Translations under genes and position numbers: made by a program | Source of the DNA: Nonomuraea gerenzanensis | GTDB taxonomy: Bacteria > Actinomycetota > Actinomycetes > Streptosporangiales > Streptosporangiaceae | Reading direction: 5' to 3' | DNA: 64,000 bases | Assembly (NCBI RefSeq): GCF_020215645.1 | Contig: NZ_CP084058.1 | Span: forward strand, 1,178,001 to 1,242,000 | The notes under the pieces: model-generated | Seen by the model: only the letters and a program-made list of their open reading frames with translations | Told to the model about the DNA's origin: nothing | The model's database searches: none | Part shown: piece after piece, positions 7,885 to 16,002 of the stretch | Numbering within the stretch: position 1 is the stretch's first letter | Layout of the letters: every line of letters begins with the position of its first letter

Positions 7885-9318
7885 GTGACTTCGCTGGCCG
7901 AGATCCCGCCTTCCGCGCACGGACTGCACCAGATGCCCGCGCCGCTTCCGCCGCTCTGCCATGTCACGGTGGTGGGCCCGCGCAGGAAGGCCGACCTGGC
8001 GCTGCCCGCCGACATCCCGCTGCCGCACGTGCTGCCCGGCCTGTTGCGGGCCATGGGCGAGCTGGGCGGCGAGACGGCCGCGGCGCCCGGCTGGACGTTG
8101 CAGCGCATCGGCGGGCCGCCGTTCGACCTCGGGCAGAGCCTGGCCCAGCTCGGCGTGCTCGACGGCGAGATCCTCTACCTGCGGCCGCGCCAGGTGGTGC
8201 TGCCGCCCGCCCGCTTCGACGACGTGGCCGACGTGGTCGCCACCGGCGTGCGCGAGGGCAGGGGGAGCTGGGAGGCCAGGCACACGCGCGCGATGGGCGG
8301 CGGGGCCGCCTGCGGGCTGCTGCTCGCCGGGGTCGTGGCGCTGGCGTTCGGCGGGCTGACGCCGCTGGTCACCGCGATCGTGGCGGGGGCGCTGGCGCTG
8401 GTGCTCGTCGGGGTCGGCGTGGCGCTGTCCAGGGCGGTCGGCCACTCGGGGGCGGGCGCGGTGATCGGGCACGCCGCGCTGCCGTACGCGTTCCTGGCCG
8501 GGCTGCTGGCACCGGCGGCGGGCGGCGGGCTGGCGGCGATGGGGTCGCCGCAGCTCCTCGGCGCGCTGGCGTGCACCGCGCTGGTGGCCACCATCGGCGG
8601 CACCGCGATCGCCGACGGCGTGCCCGGCTTCCTCGGCACGGCCATCGCCGCCATGGTGGGCGCGGTGTGCGCGGCCGTGGTGATGGTGGCGGAGGCGTCC
8701 CCGGGCGGGGTGGCGGCCGTGGCGGCGGCCGTCGTGATGGCGTTCGGGCCGCTGGTGCCCGTGTTGTCCTTCCGCCTGGCCAGGGTGCCGTTGCCGACCA
8801 TGCCGACCAACGCCGAGGAGCTGCGCGGCGACAACCAGAACCTCGACAGCGCCTCCGTGCTCCAGCGCACCGGCGCGGCGCAGCGCTACGCGACCGGCAT
8901 GATCGTGGCGATCTGCCTGGTCGGGCTCGGGGCGCACGCCCTGCTCCTGGCCGAGGGCACGTGGATCGCCGCCATCATGTCCGTGGTGCTGGCGCTGGCG
9001 CAGCTCATGCGGGCGCGCGTGTTCCAGGGCGTCGGCCAGCGGATGTGGCTGATGCTCGTCGGCTTCGGCGGGCTGGCCGCGGTGGCGGTGGAGATCGGCG
9101 TCGTGGTGGGCGGCCTGGCCGCCATCGCCGTGCTGCTGGGCCTGCTGTGGACCGCGATGATCGTGGTCGGCATGGGGGTCTGGCTGCCCGACGGGCGGCT
9201 GTCGCCGTTCTGGGGCCGGGCCGCCGACATCGTGGAGTGGCTGCTGATCGTGGCGCTGGTGCCGCTGGCGCTGGGCGTGCTGGACGTGTACGCCTGGGTG
9301 CGCGGGCTCGGCGGCTGA
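7885..9318 (+). CDS. eccD: T7SS integral membrane protein EccD
   Basis: EccD forms the membrane channel core of the ESX complex together with EccB, EccC and EccE. The N-terminal ~100 residues form the ubiquitin-like cytoplasmic domain typical of the family (CHVTVVGPRRKADLALPAD onwards). About eleven hydrophobic helices fill the rest. I place the start at GTG 7885, because the open frame further upstream (from 7828) runs through the promoter region and the ubiquitin-like fold begins soon after 7885. A -10-like TATGTT six bases upstream suggests a leaderless or very short leader mRNA. The length (477 residues) is normal for the family. Confidence 0.93.
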   Translation: MTSLAEIPPSAHGLHQMPAPLPPLCHVTVVGPRRKADLALPADIPLPHVLPGLLRAMGELGGETAAAPGWTLQRIGGPPFDLGQSLAQLGVLDGEILYLRPRQVVLPPARFDDVADVVATGVREGRGSWEARHTRAMGGGAACGLLLAGVVALAFGGLTPLVTAIVAGALALVLVGVGVALSRAVGHSGAGAVIGHAALPYAFLAGLLAPAAGGGLAAMGSPQLLGALACTALVATIGGTAIADGVPGFLGTAIAAMVGAVCAAVVMVAEASPGGVAAVAAAVVMAFGPLVPVLSFRLARVPLPTMPTNAEELRGDNQNLDSASVLQRTGAAQRYATGMIVAICLVGLGAHALLLAEGTWIAAIMSVVLALAQLMRARVFQGVGQRMWLMLVGFGGLAAVAVEIGVVVGGLAAIAVLLGLLWTAMIVVGMGVWLPDGRLSPFWGRAADIVEWLLIVALVPLALGVLDVYAWVRGLGG

Positions 9319-9327
9319 GCCCCGGCC

Positions 9328-9759
9328 TCAGTCGTCCGAGAGCGAGCGGCGGCGGATGGCCTCCAGGTCGGCCATCCGCTCGTGCATGTCCCGGGTGAAG
9401 GAGTCCTGGATCTCGTCGAACCGGCGCTGGATCTCCTCCACGGAGACGCCGGTGAGCTGGGGTGAGACCGGGATGAGCGCCATGGTCTTGCGGGTCTGGT
9501 CGTCCTGGGCGGCGCGCACGGCCTGGACGATCTCCTCGGTGAGCTCGTCCAGCTCCATGCGGCTCGCCCTGGCGGCCAGCTTGAGCTGGTCGAGCCGGCC
9601 GTTGGCGTCCACGGTGGCGGTGACCGCGCCGCTGCGGCTCTCTCCCGCGCCGGAGATGCTCTGCAGCTCGCCGATCATGCTCGTCAGCTCGCGCAGCGAG
9701 CGCTCGCTGTCACGCAGGAGGCTGTCGAGGTCGTCGGGGTTGAAGTCGCGGGAGCTCAT
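9328..9759 (-). CDS. YbaB/EbfC-family protein
   Basis: This 143-residue protein has the YbaB/EbfC pattern: an N-terminal helix, a beta segment (SGAVTATVDANGRLDQLKL) and a C-terminal helix. Family members are small dimeric nucleoid-associated proteins, and copies are common inside actinobacterial T7SS loci, where their role is unclear. A second, more distant member lies at 11072-11515. The gene is convergent with eccD, leaving only nine bases between the two stops. Confidence 0.75.
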   Translation of the reverse strand: MSSRDFNPDDLDSLLRDSERSLRELTSMIGELQSISGAGESRSGAVTATVDANGRLDQLKLAARASRMELDELTEEIVQAVRAAQDDQTRKTMALIPVSPQLTGVSVEEIQRRFDEIQDSFTRDMHERMADLEAIRRRSLSDD

Positions 9760-9883
9760 GCGAGCACGCCACCCGGTCCGGGTTAACAGTTGGAGATGGC
9801 CGGATGACCGGCCGCTGAAGTGATCAGAAAAATCCCGCTATGAGTGATGAAACAGGTGCAAACCACCGCAAGAATTCAGATCC

Positions 9884-10198
9884 GTGGGAACCACACGCGA
9901 GATCCACATCACCTCGAGCACCATCCGCAAGACGCGCGGGCGCATCGACCGGGAGCTGAAGGACGACATGGTCGGCTTCGTCCGCGGCATGATCCCGGCC
10001 GCGGACGTCCAGGGCAACGGCTTCGGGACGTTCGGCGACCAGATCATCGGCGGCACCTACAAGGACGTCCAGGCCCGGTGTGACGAGATCATGGGCCAGG
10101 CCATGGACACCCTGGAGAGCTGGGTGACGGCCATGACCCACTGCGAGCGCAACTGGACCGCCGCGGAGAACGCGAACATGGTCGGATACCGCGCATGA
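9884..10198 (+). CDS. WXG100-like ESX protein
   Basis: This is a 104-residue helical protein with a GTG start and no signal peptide. Two helical segments are joined by a loop near FGTFGDQIIGG (about residues 47-57), and Trp residues lie at about 80 and 91. Size and context fit an ESX substrate or chaperone, but the canonical WXG is absent. Its stop overlaps the start of the next gene (ATGA), so it is probably translated together with the membrane protein downstream. Confidence 0.6.
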   Translation: MGTTREIHITSSTIRKTRGRIDRELKDDMVGFVRGMIPAADVQGNGFGTFGDQIIGGTYKDVQARCDEIMGQAMDTLESWVTAMTHCERNWTAAENANMVGYRA

Positions 10199-11043
10199 GC
10201 GACCCGTATCTGAACTCGCTCTCCCCGGTTTCGCGGGGCTCCTCGCCGCTGATCCCGCTCAACCCGGAGAGCGGGAAACTCGGCTCCCTGTCGGCCGCCG
10301 GCGCCGAGAGCTCCGCCTCCAGGGGGCTGTCCGCGCTGCGGGCCGCCGGCCGGATGTCCGCCTGGGTCGTCCCCGCCGTCATGGTCGCCGCCACCGTCAA
10401 CGCGGACGAGGGCGAGATCGCGCGGGCGGGCACGATCTGGAGCGTCGGCATGAGCGCCCGGCTCGACGACGGGATCAAGAACCTCATGCCGCAGATACTC
10501 AAGACCTCCGAGACCGGGTGGATCGCGGCCGACCAGCAGGAGTACGCGCGGGTGCACGCGCGCTTCCACGGAGAGATCGGCGCCCTGCGCAAGATGTTCG
10601 ACGACATCGGCAAGGTGCTCGACGAGATCGCCGCCGCCTTCCGCGCGTACTGGGTGGCCATCTCGGTGCTGGGCGCGGCTGCCGTCGCGGCGCTCGTCAG
10701 GGCGCTGTGGCTGAAGATGTTCCCGGCGCCGCAGACGCGGGCCCTGGGGATGCTGCTGGAGCAGCTCACCGGCGCCAAGGTGCTCACGGCGGTGACGATC
10801 GGCACCGGCGTGATGGGGGCGCTGCTGTCCAAGGGCGGCGACACGCTGACGACCATGGCCAAGAAGGAGCGCCAGTTCGGCTACGTGGCGCCGACGGGCG
10901 TCGCCGCCATCGACTTCCAGCGGGCCAGGCTCGACGTGAGCGACTACCCCTCCTTCAAGGAGCCGCCCGCCCCTGGACGGCTTCCGGCTGGTTCGCAGAA
11001 CTTTGACTGGATCGCACCGGATGTGAGCACAACCACGCCGTGA
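10195..11043 (+). CDS. T7SS-associated membrane protein with an ESX-like helical region
   Basis: This 282-residue protein is not assigned to a named family. Residues about 100-150 form an amphipathic helical stretch (GWIAADQQEYARVHARF and following) like one arm of an ESX hairpin. Hydrophobic segments follow at about 152-175 and 198-218, with another at about 54-66. The layout, a helical ESX-like part followed by membrane helices, recurs in the 18127-18906 protein. It may anchor an ESX-like module at the membrane beside the channel (inference). Confidence 0.6.
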   Translation: MSDPYLNSLSPVSRGSSPLIPLNPESGKLGSLSAAGAESSASRGLSALRAAGRMSAWVVPAVMVAATVNADEGEIARAGTIWSVGMSARLDDGIKNLMPQILKTSETGWIAADQQEYARVHARFHGEIGALRKMFDDIGKVLDEIAAAFRAYWVAISVLGAAAVAALVRALWLKMFPAPQTRALGMLLEQLTGAKVLTAVTIGTGVMGALLSKGGDTLTTMAKKERQFGYVAPTGVAAIDFQRARLDVSDYPSFKEPPAPGRLPAGSQNFDWIAPDVSTTTP

Positions 11044-11071
11044 ACGTGGCTCTTGGTGCAAGATGTGACTC

Positions 11072-11515
11072 GTGACGGATTTCGGGGACTTCGCCAACAT
11101 AGACGTGGAACGTCTGTTGCGCGGCGTCGACGAGCAGCTCGCCAAGTCCGATGAGCTGCAGAGGCGCATGCCGCTGCTGGTCGGCAGGGGCGAGGACGCC
11201 GACGGCATGGTCGTCGTCGAGTACGCCGGGGAGGGCATCCGCACCCTGGACATCCACCCGAAGGCCATGCGCCTGGCGGCCGTGGAGCTGTCCGAGAAGA
11301 TCAAGGAAGCCGTGAGCGCCGCGACGGCGGACCTGCAGCGGGCGACCGAGGAGCTCATGGCCGAGCTGTTCGGGACGGCCGTCAACCCGTCGCGCCTCAT
11401 CAACGACCCGCAGGCCCTGCTCGCCCCGATCAAGCAGGCGGAGGCCAACTACGACCGGGCGTTCGAGAACGTCATGGGCGAGCTGGACCGCATCCGCCGC
11501 GACCTTGACCTCTGA
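11072..11515 (+). CDS. YbaB/EbfC-family protein (second copy)
   Basis: This 147-residue protein has a GTG start. A central beta region (DGMVVVEYAGEGIRTLDI) is flanked by helices, matching the YbaB/EbfC arrangement. It lies directly upstream of the promoter for the WXG100 pair. Compared with the 9328-9759 protein, the C-terminal part is longer and less conserved. A DNA-binding or chaperone role is inferred only from the family. Confidence 0.7.
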   Translation: MTDFGDFANIDVERLLRGVDEQLAKSDELQRRMPLLVGRGEDADGMVVVEYAGEGIRTLDIHPKAMRLAAVELSEKIKEAVSAATADLQRATEELMAELFGTAVNPSRLINDPQALLAPIKQAEANYDRAFENVMGELDRIRRDLDL

Positions 11516-11574
11516 TTTACCAGCAGGTTTGCTCCCTTGTCGAGATCCTGTTACACCTTCGCCATAGGGACGCC

Positions 11575-11604
11575 TGTTACTCAAGAGGCAAATGGTGCTT
11601 ATAT
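11575..11604 (+). promoter_or_regulatory. Candidate promoter of the WXG100 pair
   Basis: TGTTAC/TTACTC (11575-11582) and TTATAT (11599-11604) form a -35/-10-like pair with 16-18 bases between them, 39 bases before the first WXG100 start. CCTGTTAC occurs at 11547-11554 and again at 11573-11580, the second copy overlapping the -35 box. This is consistent with an activator or repressor binding a direct repeat. Confidence 0.45.
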
Positions 11605-11642
11605 GGATAAGCGACCGAAATTGCACACCATGGAGGTAGCAA

Positions 11643-11966
11643 GTGAGCTATTTTGGGGCGTCGAGCTCCCAGATCAACCTGGCGGCGGGGAACGTCACTG
11701 ACACCGCCCAGTTCATCGAGGGTCTGCGGGTCGCCGTGGAGACCACCTCCAACGGTCTGCTCCAGGCCGACTGGCTCGGCCCGGCCGCCAACCGGTTCCG
11801 CACCATCATGGAGAGCTGGGACGCCCAGATGCGCTCCGTCCGGCAGGACCTCGAGGGCATCGCCGAGAAGATGGGCGCGAACGCCATCACGTACAGCATG
11901 AACGACGAAGACGTCATGGCCGGTGTCGGCAAGGTCGAAGCGCTCATCAACGCGGACGTCAAGTAG
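11643..11966 (+). CDS. WXG100 protein (EsxA-like)
   Basis: This is a canonical 107-residue ESX substrate: helix, WLG turn (ADWLGPAANRF, about residues 43-53), helix. It starts at GTG with a strong GGAGG site (11631-11635). EsxA/EsxB proteins form heterodimers exported by the T7SS. The partner is encoded 12 bases downstream. There is no YxxxD/E at its C-terminus, as expected for the member of the pair that does not carry the export signal. Confidence 0.9.
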   Translation: MSYFGASSSQINLAAGNVTDTAQFIEGLRVAVETTSNGLLQADWLGPAANRFRTIMESWDAQMRSVRQDLEGIAEKMGANAITYSMNDEDVMAGVGKVEALINADVK

Positions 11967-11978
11967 AGGGGGACCGGC

Positions 11979-12293
11979 ATGCCTGAGCTGGATTTCACAA
12001 AGGTCAACTTCAAGAACATGGACTTGGCCGCCAAGGACTACGAGGACATCGTCAAGGCCTTCGACCAGGCCCTCGACGACCTGGTGGCCAAGCTGCTGCA
12101 GCAGCTCCAGGAGAACTGGGACGGCGACGTCGAGGGCGCCAAGGCCGAGTTCCTGCGCTACAAGGACAAGTGGGACAAGGCCGCCGCCACCATGAGCACG
12201 AACCTCGTCGAGCTGCGCGGCGTCGTCCAGATCGCGAACCAGAACTACCAGGCCGCGGAGGCCCGCAACAAGGCGATGTGGTACGACGGCTGA
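11979..12293 (+). CDS. WXG100 protein (EsxB-like) with YxxxE export signal
   Basis: This 104-residue helical hairpin has WDG at the turn (ENWDGDVEGAKAEF, about residues 46-59). The C-terminal tail has YQAAE, matching the YxxxD/E signal that T7SS-exported heterodimers carry on one partner. A GAGGGGGA site precedes the ATG. It is probably the EsxB-type partner of the preceding gene and the signal recognised by EccC. Confidence 0.9.
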   Translation: MPELDFTKVNFKNMDLAAKDYEDIVKAFDQALDDLVAKLLQQLQENWDGDVEGAKAEFLRYKDKWDKAAATMSTNLVELRGVVQIANQNYQAAEARNKAMWYDG

Positions 12294-12318
12294 GCCGTCA
12301 CTCCGCCGTCGTTCTTTC

Positions 12319-12344
12319 TTCGGCCACCGCCCGCGGTGGCCGAA
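12319..12344 (+). terminator. Perfect 12-bp hairpin after the WXG100 pair
   Basis: TTCGGCCACCGC (12319-12330) pairs with GCGGTGGCCGAA (12333-12344). The hairpin ends 17 bases before the next ATG, in the same transcription direction, and has no U tail. It could act as a partial terminator or 3' stabiliser that keeps the WXG100 pair more abundant than the genes behind it. Confidence 0.55.
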
Positions 12345-12361
12345 CGCGTGAGGAGAGGAAC

Positions 12362-12772
12362 ATGGGGGAGCTCGACCCCGCGCCGTGGCGGGGGCTGGAC
12401 GACACCGACGCCGACCTGTACTACAACGTCGCCAAGATGCGCGCCGTCGCCGACGACCTGGAGATCGCCCTGGTGCCCACGCAGGGCCCGGGCGGCACCA
12501 AGGACGGCGGCACGGGCTCGGTGGAGGCCCTCACCAGGTACTTCGACCTGACCCAGCAGCACATCGGGAGCTGGCCGACCGCCGCCGCGTTCGCGCACAG
12601 CGTGGGCACCACCGGGGCCGACCCGGGCGGTCAGGTGTCCCTGGAGGGCCGCGGGCAGCGCCTGGCGAGCCTCTACCAGGAGTACGTCGAGTGCTGCCAG
12701 CGCGTCGTGCAGGCGATCAGGGACAGCGCCGCGGTCTATGAGCGCACCAACCCCGTCAGGGGCGAAAGCTGA
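12362..12772 (+). CDS. Small ESX partner protein (PE-like role), pair 1
   Basis: This 136-residue protein has an ATG preceded by AGGAGAGG (12350-12357). It contains a hairpin-like region with a central Trp (HIGSWPTAAAF, about residues 66-76) and two helices with conserved Tyr. It is similar in length and pattern to the 14217-14681 protein (compare LSQEQMGQWPAAM), and each gene lies directly before a long ESX protein. This small-then-large order resembles PE-PPE pairs. Function as a co-exported partner of the next gene is inferred. Confidence 0.65.
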   Translation: MGELDPAPWRGLDDTDADLYYNVAKMRAVADDLEIALVPTQGPGGTKDGGTGSVEALTRYFDLTQQHIGSWPTAAAFAHSVGTTGADPGGQVSLEGRGQRLASLYQEYVECCQRVVQAIRDSAAVYERTNPVRGES

Positions 12773-12784
12773 AAGTGAGAGCCA

Positions 12785-14206
12785 GTGGCTGAGCGGACCG
12801 TTGACATCCGCGACCCCTCCAGGCGGCCGACCGCCGGTGCGGTCACCGCCTCCCGCGAGCAGATCCAGCAGTGGCTGGACGGCACCTCCCCGATGGAGGT
12901 GCACGACCGCGGCATGACCTACGGCCGGGTGGCCGAGGCCGTCAAGGCGGTGGCCGACGCGCTGCCCGACATCGGCGTGGCGCTCAACGACGCCTGGCGC
13001 TCGGAGGCGGCCGCGAAGACCCAGCGCGCGCTGCAGATGCTGCACGCCAGCGGCACCGAGCTGGCCGACGCGATGACCAAGATGTCGCAGGCGCTCACCC
13101 TGTACGGGCGCGACTACCTGCCGACGGCCATCGAGGACGTGCGCGCGGCGGCCTCGACCGGGCAGTCCGACGCCGAGCCCAGGCCCTCGCCCGGCCCGGC
13201 GCCGACGGCCTCGGCCAGCGCCGAGCCCACCACGGAGCCGACGATCGGCACGGAGCCCACGCCCGGCCCCACCCCGCATGCGTCCGAGCTGGACGACCAG
13301 GCCGCCAGGCGGGCGATGGAGACGCTCAACCGGCAGATCGTCGACCTGTACGACTTCCAGATCCCTGCCAGCGTGACCATCGACCTGCCGACGGTCACGC
13401 CCGCCACGGACCCCGGCGGCCGGGACCTGCCGTCGGGCGACCAGGAGCGGCCCTACACCTTCGGCGACTCCGGAGGCGGCGGCGGGTCCTCCGGCGGCTC
13501 GTCCGGCTGGGACAGCGTCGGCAACTCCGGCGGCTCGACGGGTTCCACCGGTTCGTCCGGTTCGTCGGGGTCGCCCGGCTCCAGCGGGTCGTCCGGCGGA
13601 TCCGACGGGTCCTCCGGCTCGGGCTCGGGTTCGGGCTCAGGGGATCGGCCGGGAACCGAGACGCCGGGCTCCTCCGACGGCTCGGGCTCCGACACGCCTG
13701 GCTCCTCCGACGGCTCCGCCGGCTCGCCCGGCGACCAGGGCTCGTCGCCGGCCGGGAGCCAGGGTGACGGCGGCGACGGCACCACGCCGTCCGTGATCGA
13801 CAGCAGCACCACCGACCCCGAGCGCACCACGCAGACCGGGGCGGAGACCCACGACCCGCGGGCCACCGAGACGGCGGGCACCCAGCCGGCGCCCACCGCC
13901 ACCACCACGCCGACGACGACGTACACCCCGGCCACGACCCCGCAGACCAGCTACCTCACGCCCACGGGCAGCGCCGCCCCCGCCGTGATCGGCGGCTCCG
14001 GCTCGTACACCCAGCCGGGCGTGCCCGGCGCCGCGGCGGCGGCCAGGGCGGGCGCGGGCGGCATGGGCTACCCCTTCATGCCGATGGGCGGCGGCGCGCC
14101 CGCCGGCGAGCAGGAGCAGCACGAGCAGGGGACGAACCTGACAGGGGAACGCGACGACTGGCACTCGGCGACGGAGAGCACCATCTCGCCGGTGATCCGC
14201 AACTGA
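12785..14206 (+). CDS. Large ESX substrate (PPE-like role), pair 1
   Basis: This 473-residue protein has a GTG start. The N-terminal ~120 residues form an ESX-type helical bundle with a W-x-x-E/A turn (NDAWRSEAAAKTQRAL, about residues 72-87). A long Pro/Thr and then Gly/Ser-rich disordered region follows (about 130-400), then a tail with GGMGYPFMPMGGG and a final acidic/Trp segment ending SPVIRN. The Gly/Ser stretch is strongly repetitive. Two other genes nearby (14699, 17052) encode related tails. It is likely exported or surface-exposed (inference). Confidence 0.7.
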   Translation: MAERTVDIRDPSRRPTAGAVTASREQIQQWLDGTSPMEVHDRGMTYGRVAEAVKAVADALPDIGVALNDAWRSEAAAKTQRALQMLHASGTELADAMTKMSQALTLYGRDYLPTAIEDVRAAASTGQSDAEPRPSPGPAPTASASAEPTTEPTIGTEPTPGPTPHASELDDQAARRAMETLNRQIVDLYDFQIPASVTIDLPTVTPATDPGGRDLPSGDQERPYTFGDSGGGGGSSGGSSGWDSVGNSGGSTGSTGSSGSSGSPGSSGSSGGSDGSSGSGSGSGSGDRPGTETPGSSDGSGSDTPGSSDGSAGSPGDQGSSPAGSQGDGGDGTTPSVIDSSTTDPERTTQTGAETHDPRATETAGTQPAPTATTTPTTTYTPATTPQTSYLTPTGSAAPAVIGGSGSYTQPGVPGAAAAARAGAGGMGYPFMPMGGGAPAGEQEQHEQGTNLTGERDDWHSATESTISPVIRN

Positions 14207-14216
14207 GGGAGGCGGC

Positions 14217-14681
14217 ATGGCCATCCAGTTCGACCCGAACTGGCCGGGGGCGTCGGACAAGGACGAGAGCGAGGACCCCTACACCAACCGGTCCGAGGTG
14301 CAGCGCATCGCCGGCGACCTGCACGAGTTGCTCAAGAAGCTCACCACCTCCTCCGGCATCCCGGTGACGGAGTACGCCGTCGCGCCCGGCGACCCGGTGC
14401 CGGGCCCCCAGCTCCCGACGGGCGCCGGCTCGCTACCGGACCTCCAGACGCACTGCGCGCTCAGCCAGGAGCAGATGGGGCAGTGGCCGGCCGCCATGCA
14501 GTACGGCACGGCCGCGTTCAGCGCCTACTCGCTGCTGATCGGCGAGCCCGGCACCACCAGCGGCCTCTACACCAGCCTGAACAAGCAGGCGGAGGAGTCC
14601 TTCGACGCCGTGCTGGAGATCGCGCGGACGTCCCAGACCGCCGAGCAGGCGACCGAGGAAGCCACCTCGCGTCAGGCCTGA
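14217..14681 (+). CDS. Small ESX partner protein (PE-like role), pair 2
   Basis: This is a 154-residue paralogue of the 12362-12772 protein. Shared features are the alternating helical pattern, a Trp-Pro turn (QMGQWPAAMQ, about residues 86-95), and placement just upstream of a large ESX protein. A GGGAGG site precedes the ATG, and the gene begins ten bases after its upstream neighbour ends. The arrangement suggests the small/large pair was duplicated as a unit. Confidence 0.65.
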   Translation: MAIQFDPNWPGASDKDESEDPYTNRSEVQRIAGDLHELLKKLTTSSGIPVTEYAVAPGDPVPGPQLPTGAGSLPDLQTHCALSQEQMGQWPAAMQYGTAAFSAYSLLIGEPGTTSGLYTSLNKQAEESFDAVLEIARTSQTAEQATEEATSRQA

Positions 14682-14698
14682 GACGAAAGAAGAGCGCC

Positions 14699-16000
14699 AT
14701 GGCTGACCAGCCCGAGATCCAGACCTTCAGTCTCCGACACGGTGACCAGCCGATCGACACGTCGGTGCAGGAAGCCGGGTTCATGGAGAGCATGTTCCGC
14801 GACACGATCGGTGAGATCCGGGACATGATCGACGCGACCGACCCGGCCGCGGTCCAGCTCGCGGGGCTGTACTACCAGGCCGCCGAGCCCCTGCTGAACG
14901 AGTTCGCCGCGGACCTCAAGACGAAGGCCGCCGAGCTGGCCGAGCACTACAAGGGGCCCGCGGCGTACCAGACGCAGCTCCAGCTCCGCAGCCTGCACGC
15001 CAGCGTGGTGGAGCTGGCCGCCAAGCTCGGCAAAATGGGCAGGTCGCTCAAGCCGTACGGCGACACGCTGCAGTGGGCGCAGGCCAACGTGGTGGAGAGC
15101 AGGGGCCGCGACTCCCGCTCCGACGACGACATCGACTGGGCCGACCAGATCCCGTTCTACGGCATCAAGCGCAGCAGCGACCGGGCCAGCCAGCACCTGC
15201 GCGAGGTCAACGAGCGCATCGCGCAGCACTACGAGGAGCTGCCGGTGGACGTGCAGCAGGCGCTGCCGATCGTCGTCGACCCCGACATGCCGAACTTCGG
15301 CAACACGGGGCTGCGCGGCCCGCAGGTCGGCAGCCTCAGCGCGGGCGACGCGCCCGGTTACCAGAGCGCCTCGTTCGGCTCCGGCTCGATCCCCGGCGGC
15401 CCGTCCGCCGGCGGCTACGACGGCGACTACCCGTCGTCCGCCGGGCAGTACCCGGGCGGCTATGGAACCGGCGGGCTCAACCCCGGCGACGGCACGGGCG
15501 GCGTCGGCGGCGTGGGTGGGGTGGGCGACAGCGACGCCTACGGCGGCCCCGACCCGTCCGGCCTCACCGACAACACCCTGGGCGCCACGCCAGGCGCGCC
15601 GGGCGTCCCCTCGGCGGCCTCCGTGCCCACGGCGGCCGCACCCCGCGACTACGGCTCCACGAACCTGGCGGGCTACGACCCCTCGCAGCCGGGCGTGCCC
15701 AACGGCCCGAACGCCACCACCACCTACTCGGGCAACGGCCCGGGCATGGGCGGCACGGGCGGCCCCGGCGGCGGCGGGACGGGCAACGCGGGGACGGTCA
15801 CCGGCGCCAGTACGGCGGCCGGCGCCGCCTCCGCGGCAGGCCGGGCGGGGCTCGGCGGCATGGGCATGCCGATGATGCACGCCCCCGTCTCCGCCCGCGG
15901 CAGGAACGAGGACTCGGCCGGGGAGAGCACCTCGAACCTCTACGAGGACGACGACGTATGGGGTGGGCCCGAAGGCACCACCCCATCCACGCTGGTCTGA
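14699..16000 (+). CDS. Large ESX substrate (PPE-like role), pair 2
   Basis: This 433-residue protein has an ATG start with AAAGAAGAG upstream. The N-terminal ~190 residues are helical and charged, with an ESX-type bundle (EHYKGPAAYQTQLQLRSL, about residues 81-98). YKG occupies the position of the WXG turn. The remainder is Gly/Pro/Ser-rich, ending in GLGGMGMPMMHAP and an acidic segment with VWGGPEG. It is likely a paralogue of the 12785 gene with a diverged stalk. It is convergent with the M23 peptidase gene, two bases apart. Confidence 0.7.
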   Translation: MADQPEIQTFSLRHGDQPIDTSVQEAGFMESMFRDTIGEIRDMIDATDPAAVQLAGLYYQAAEPLLNEFAADLKTKAAELAEHYKGPAAYQTQLQLRSLHASVVELAAKLGKMGRSLKPYGDTLQWAQANVVESRGRDSRSDDDIDWADQIPFYGIKRSSDRASQHLREVNERIAQHYEELPVDVQQALPIVVDPDMPNFGNTGLRGPQVGSLSAGDAPGYQSASFGSGSIPGGPSAGGYDGDYPSSAGQYPGGYGTGGLNPGDGTGGVGGVGGVGDSDAYGGPDPSGLTDNTLGATPGAPGVPSAASVPTAAAPRDYGSTNLAGYDPSQPGVPNGPNATTTYSGNGPGMGGTGGPGGGGTGNAGTVTGASTAAGAASAAGRAGLGGMGMPMMHAPVSARGRNEDSAGESTSNLYEDDDVWGGPEGTTPSTLV

Positions 16001-16002
16001 GC

